This document shows positions 61,701 through 64,000 of a stretch of 64,000 bases of DNA, piece by piece. The notes below the pieces were generated by a model that did not search any database, was not told the origin of the DNA, and saw only the letters and a program-made list of their open reading frames with translations. A program made the translations under genes and the position numbers. Location: assembly GCF_020554845.1 (NCBI RefSeq), contig NZ_JAJCIA010000017.1:23012-87011 (forward strand). Reading direction: 5' to 3'. Every line of letters starts with the position of its first letter. The first letter of the stretch is position 1. The stretch comes from Blautia faecis. GTDB taxonomy: Bacteria > Bacillota > Clostridia > Lachnospirales > Lachnospiraceae.

Positions 61701-61989
61701 ATTCCCCGGCTACCCGCCCTTTCACGCTTTCTGCAACTATTTCCTTCATGCCACTTTGAGAAAATGCCTGTTTCAGAATGTCCATCACATCCTCGTCTGT
61801 CAGCACTTCCGGCCTTAAAAGGAAACTTTCCAGCATAGCTCCTCTGGTACAGAGCCGGTGCGTCCGTTCCTTCCGGGTAAGCTGCTTCACCTGGTGTTCC
61901 AGTATTTTTTCTTCATGCTGCGCCCGCCGCAGTCTGGCTTCGCCTTTGGCAATCTCCTGATTCAGCTTTTCCAGCTTCTCATTTATCAT
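61687..61989 (-). CDS. DUF3847 family protein
   Basis: 100 residues from ATG 61989 (AAAGGAGGGCTGCC upstream). N-terminal coiled coil (INEKLEKLNQEIAKGEARLR), then RKERTHRLCTRGAMLESFLL, a pattern conserved in DUF3847 proteins of mobilisable elements. It lies next to oriT, so it may be an accessory mobilisation (MobC-like) protein; that is inference. Its stop overlaps the hairpin of the probable oriT. Confidence 0.78.
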   Translation of the reverse strand: MINEKLEKLNQEIAKGEARLRRAQHEEKILEHQVKQLTRKERTHRLCTRGAMLESFLLRPEVLTDEDVMDILKQAFSQSGMKEIVAESVKGRVAGESLTE

Positions 61990-62318
61990 GGCAGCCCTCC
62001 TTTGGGAAGCAGCGTGTAAATGCGGTTTGGTTCTCCCACACCCCGGCGCACCCGCAGGATAAGCCCGATGTCCTCCAATTCTTTCAGGGAACGCTTCACA
62101 GTGACGGGGCTGCGGGAGAGGGCTGCCGCTAATTCCATGATAGGAAAACGGACAAACAAAATGCCGTTGCTATCCTCTATCCCTGCCGTAAGGGTGGTGT
62201 TCAGCAGACGGGCATACATGACTTTTGCTGTGCTGCTGATCGGCAGCCGAAGCATTGCGGCGGGTAGCGGCATACAAGGCGGCAGAACCGTGTCTGCGCT
62301 CATAAATTCAAATTCCAT
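61986..62318 (-). CDS. RepA-type winged-helix protein (replication initiator A-like)
   Basis: 110 residues; overlaps DUF3847 by four bases (ATGA), and GAAAGGAGAAAATCAGTTAA precedes ATG 62318. It reads LRLPISSTAKVMYARLLNTT, then LAAALSRSPVTVKRSLKELE and LILRVRRGVGEPNRIYTLLP: a winged helix like the N-terminal DNA-binding domain of RepA_N-type initiators. It may act in replication of the circle or in control of transfer genes. Confidence 0.75.
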   Translation of the reverse strand: MEFEFMSADTVLPPCMPLPAAMLRLPISSTAKVMYARLLNTTLTAGIEDSNGILFVRFPIMELAAALSRSPVTVKRSLKELEDIGLILRVRRGVGEPNRIYTLLPKGGLP

Positions 62319-62504
62319 TTAACTGATTTTCTCCTTTCGCTTGGCTCGTTTTGACAGGTAATGGGGGCAGTCTATCACGACAGCCCGGAAACTCTGCTTG
62401 CACTTATGCTGGCACTTCCGGCACAGGTCGTTGTAGGCCACACGCCCCCGGTCATTGAGGAAGAAGGAAAGCTCCAACTTCCGTTTCTTGCTCATTCTCG
62501 GCAT
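62319..62504 (-). CDS. Small Cys-rich protein, probable zinc binding
   Basis: 61 residues from ATG 62504 (GATAGGAGGCACT upstream). CRKCQHKCKQSF and DCPHYLSKRAKRK suggest a single metal site and a basic tail. Proteins like this occur in the same place in related elements; function unknown. The 535-bp stretch 62505-63039 upstream is GC-rich with no other gene I trust; it contains the promoter of the divergent XRE gene. Confidence 0.6.
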   Translation of the reverse strand: MPRMSKKRKLELSFFLNDRGRVAYNDLCRKCQHKCKQSFRAVVIDCPHYLSKRAKRKEKIS

Positions 62505-62984
62505 AGTGCCTCCTATCATAGAAAATCCGCCCATTTCAGCCGTAACAACGGGAACAGGCGGATAAAGGTTTTTGGTGTCATGTTTCGGGGCGATTTTCAA
62601 GGAAAATACGGCCATAGAGCCGCTTTGAAATGCCCCATAGTATTACGGACGGGGCAGACTACACCCCGCCGATTTGTCGTGTTTGGGTAGCGTTTTGGTA
62701 TCAGTTCTGCCGGGTTGTCCTGCTGTCGTTCCTGCCCCTGAATCTCACAGCGGCGTTTCGTTCCCGTTGGTACGCTCGCTGCGGTCAAGGTTCCTCCATT
62801 TCCTTGCCGCAGGTCGTTGCGCTACATCGCCGGGGAGCATATCCCATCAGGCCGGTCATTCGATTGGAAATAATCCATCGATGAACTGACTTAATCATAG
62901 CTCATTTTTGAACCCTTTCCCGTATGTCCATAAAATAGGAAAACCGCCCCAAAATCGAAAAATTCCACGATTTCGGAACGGTAT

Positions 62985-62993
62985 ATGGTATAA
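62985..62993 (+). promoter_or_regulatory. Extended -10 promoter of the XRE regulator
   Basis: TGGTATAAT at 62985-62993 is an extended -10 (TG-N-TATAAT), about 45 nt upstream of the ATG. No good -35 box is seen at the proper spacing, which fits an extended -10 promoter. Confidence 0.5.
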
Positions 62994-63039
62994 TAAGGAA
63001 TAACAGCGGCAGCCAGCCGCAGGAAGGAGCGATGTGTTT

Positions 63040-63861
63040 ATGAAAACCCGCATTTCCGTACAGGAACGCCTGAAAGATTTACGGGTGGAACGGGGCTTGA
63101 ATCTGGAAGAACTGGCACAGGAAACCGGCATTTCAAAATCAGCCCTCGGCAGTTATGAAAACGACAACGACGAATACAAGGAAATTAACCACGGCAGCCT
63201 GTTGAAGCTGGCAGACTTCTATCAGGTGTCGGTTGACTATCTGCTCGGCCTTACCAATAATCGGAGATATGAAAACACCCCGATAGAAGAATTACATTTG
63301 AGTGATGAAGTCGTGGAACTGCTGAAAAGTGAACGCTTCAATAACCGGCTGCTGTGTGAGATTATCTCCCATGAAAAATTTAAGGAATTGCTGGCAGACG
63401 CAGAAATCTATGTGGACGGGATAGCAACCATGCACTTCCATGACACAAACAGCTCACTGGCTGCTTTACGGGCTATGGTACTGGAAGAACACCCCGAAGC
63501 TGCGGCAGACCGGGCAATCAAAGTGTTGGAAGCCTGTCAGATAGAGGAAGAAGATTTTTTCTGCCATGTGACGCACAAAACATGGGACGTCATTCTCCAT
63601 GATATACGCAAGGCGCACGAAAATGACAGCGAAAGTGCGCCGGATACCACGCCTGCCGATGAACTTATACGGGAAGTACAAAAGGCCATGCAATCTCCGG
63701 GGGACAGGGTTCAGCAATTCACGGAGATATTCTGCAAGGCGTTCCGGCTCAAATACAAGCGGCTCTCACAAGAGGAACGAAGCCTTTTGAAAAAGCTGTT
63801 CAAGAAATCCCCGCTGATAAAACAGTCTGGTATGAACTTCCGGCGCAGGCCGTGGAAATAA
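63040..63861 (+). CDS. XRE-family transcriptional regulator of the element
   Basis: 273 residues from ATG 63040 (AAGGAG 10 nt upstream; an in-frame GTG at 63034 is closer to it and less likely). N-terminal HTH_3 (residues about 5-70): LKDLRVERGLNLEELAQETG, ISKSALGSYEND, LADFYQVSVDYLLGLT. The 200-residue C-terminal region is acidic and helical and has no recognised domain. It probably controls transfer or excision genes of the mobilisable element. Confidence 0.85.
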   Translation: MKTRISVQERLKDLRVERGLNLEELAQETGISKSALGSYENDNDEYKEINHGSLLKLADFYQVSVDYLLGLTNNRRYENTPIEELHLSDEVVELLKSERFNNRLLCEIISHEKFKELLADAEIYVDGIATMHFHDTNSSLAALRAMVLEEHPEAAADRAIKVLEACQIEEEDFFCHVTHKTWDVILHDIRKAHENDSESAPDTTPADELIREVQKAMQSPGDRVQQFTEIFCKAFRLKYKRLSQEERSLLKKLFKKSPLIKQSGMNFRRRPWK

Positions 63862-63885
63862 AAACAGCCGTTGTAGGATTTTGAT

Positions 63886-64000
63886 ATGATACCTCTAAAG
63901 TAGACAGATTAAATATAAAAATCTGTTACTTTGGAGGTATTTTTCATGCCAAAATCAAAACATTCACCTGAGTTTAGAGCTAAAGTATCGCAGGAATATC
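63886..64000 (+). mobile_element. IS3-type insertion sequence, left end (runs off window)
   Basis: The end reads ATGATACCTCTAAAGTAGAC, like IS3/IS150-group termini. Within it ATACCTC (63889-63895) is matched by GAGGTAT (63934-63940), with AATCTG/CAGATT pairs between, so readthrough RNA would fold and hide the transposase ribosome binding site. Confidence 0.65.
63946..64000 (+). CDS. IS3-family transposase OrfA, 5' part
   Basis: ATG 63946 follows TTGGAGGTATTTTTC. The 18 codons seen (MPKSKHSPEFRAKVSQEY) are typical of the start of IS3-family OrfA, before its helix-turn-helix. The rest is beyond the window. Confidence 0.72.
   Translation, partial: MPKSKHSPEFRAKVSQEY

Noticed and set aside
62505..63039. 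Small minus-strand frames as genes
   Set aside because: The 63-codon frame at 62597-62788 lacks a ribosome binding site and has low-complexity composition; the region is better seen as leader and promoter DNA of the mobilisable element.
1..64000. tRNA, rRNA, CRISPR array or prophage structural genes
   Set aside because: No cloverleaf ending in TTCRANN-type arms, no rRNA sequence, no regularly spaced direct repeats and no capsid or terminase motifs were seen by eye; a dedicated scan could still find a small RNA.

Overview
The window looks like the chromosome of a Gram-positive anaerobe of the Clostridia, most likely a Lachnospiraceae gut commensal. The support is AGGAGG-type ribosome binding sites before nearly every gene, a GPH sugar transporter/GH3/AraC sugar locus, MptD-type ECF transporters, and mobile elements of the serine-recombinase/MobA/VapE type. 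It is a highly accessory region. I saw no rRNA, tRNA or CRISPR array.

Layout: (1) 1-3.8 kb is a glycoside-utilisation locus: the 5' part of a GH3 beta-glycosidase, a GPH-family symporter and a divergent AraC activator. (2) 4.0-7.8 kb is a compact minus-strand operon of unknown function: an S1-domain protein, a zinc-finger protein, two membrane proteins and two small coiled-coil proteins. It carries one probable and one possible homopolymer frameshift. (3) 8.0-11.2 kb holds a secreted transglutaminase-like protein, a RelB/YafQ-type toxin-antitoxin pair, and debris (a relaxase fragment, the 5' part of a group II intron). (4) 11.2-21.1 kb is a GC-richer minus-strand operon under a TetR regulator. 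It holds four paralogues of the L-2-amino-thiazoline-4-carboxylate (ATC) hydrolase family, four intact methyltransferases and one broken one, an alpha/beta hydrolase and three membrane proteins. The block is bordered on both sides by pieces of group II introns.

(5) 22.4-52.4 kb holds three complete cassettes and one partial cassette of the same type: AraC regulator, MptD-type ECF S component (TIGR02185-like), EcfT, tandem-NBD EcfA, and a pair of exporter-fold ABC subunits (YbtP/YbtQ/IrtAB-like). In two of them a DtxR-family metalloregulator is the last gene; one copy is intact (32.7 kb) and one is deleted (22.5 kb). Between the cassettes lie a decayed transposase, another group II intron piece and a TetR/membrane-protein pair.

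(6) 52.7 kb to about 63.9 kb is an integrative mobilisable element (large serine recombinase, VapE, CHC2 primase, MobA/MobL relaxase, probable oriT, DUF3847, RepA-like, XRE), itself interrupted by an IS91-family element. An IS3-type element starts at the right edge.

The most interesting observation is a shared palindrome, GTTAG-N6-CTAAC, present seven times (five exact, two ending CTAAT). Every copy lies in a promoter region: upstream of each of the four MptD genes, upstream of a truncated methyltransferase, and twice in front of the methyltransferase/ATC-hydrolase operon. At two sites it lies exactly 10 nt downstream of a good -10 box, as a repressor operator would. Its half-sites resemble those of DtxR/IdeR boxes, and an intact DtxR-family gene is in the window. 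I infer one metal-responsive regulon joining the transporter cassettes to the ATC-hydrolase/methyltransferase operon, perhaps for uptake and processing of a metallophore. The transported ligand and the enzyme substrates cannot be read from the sequence.
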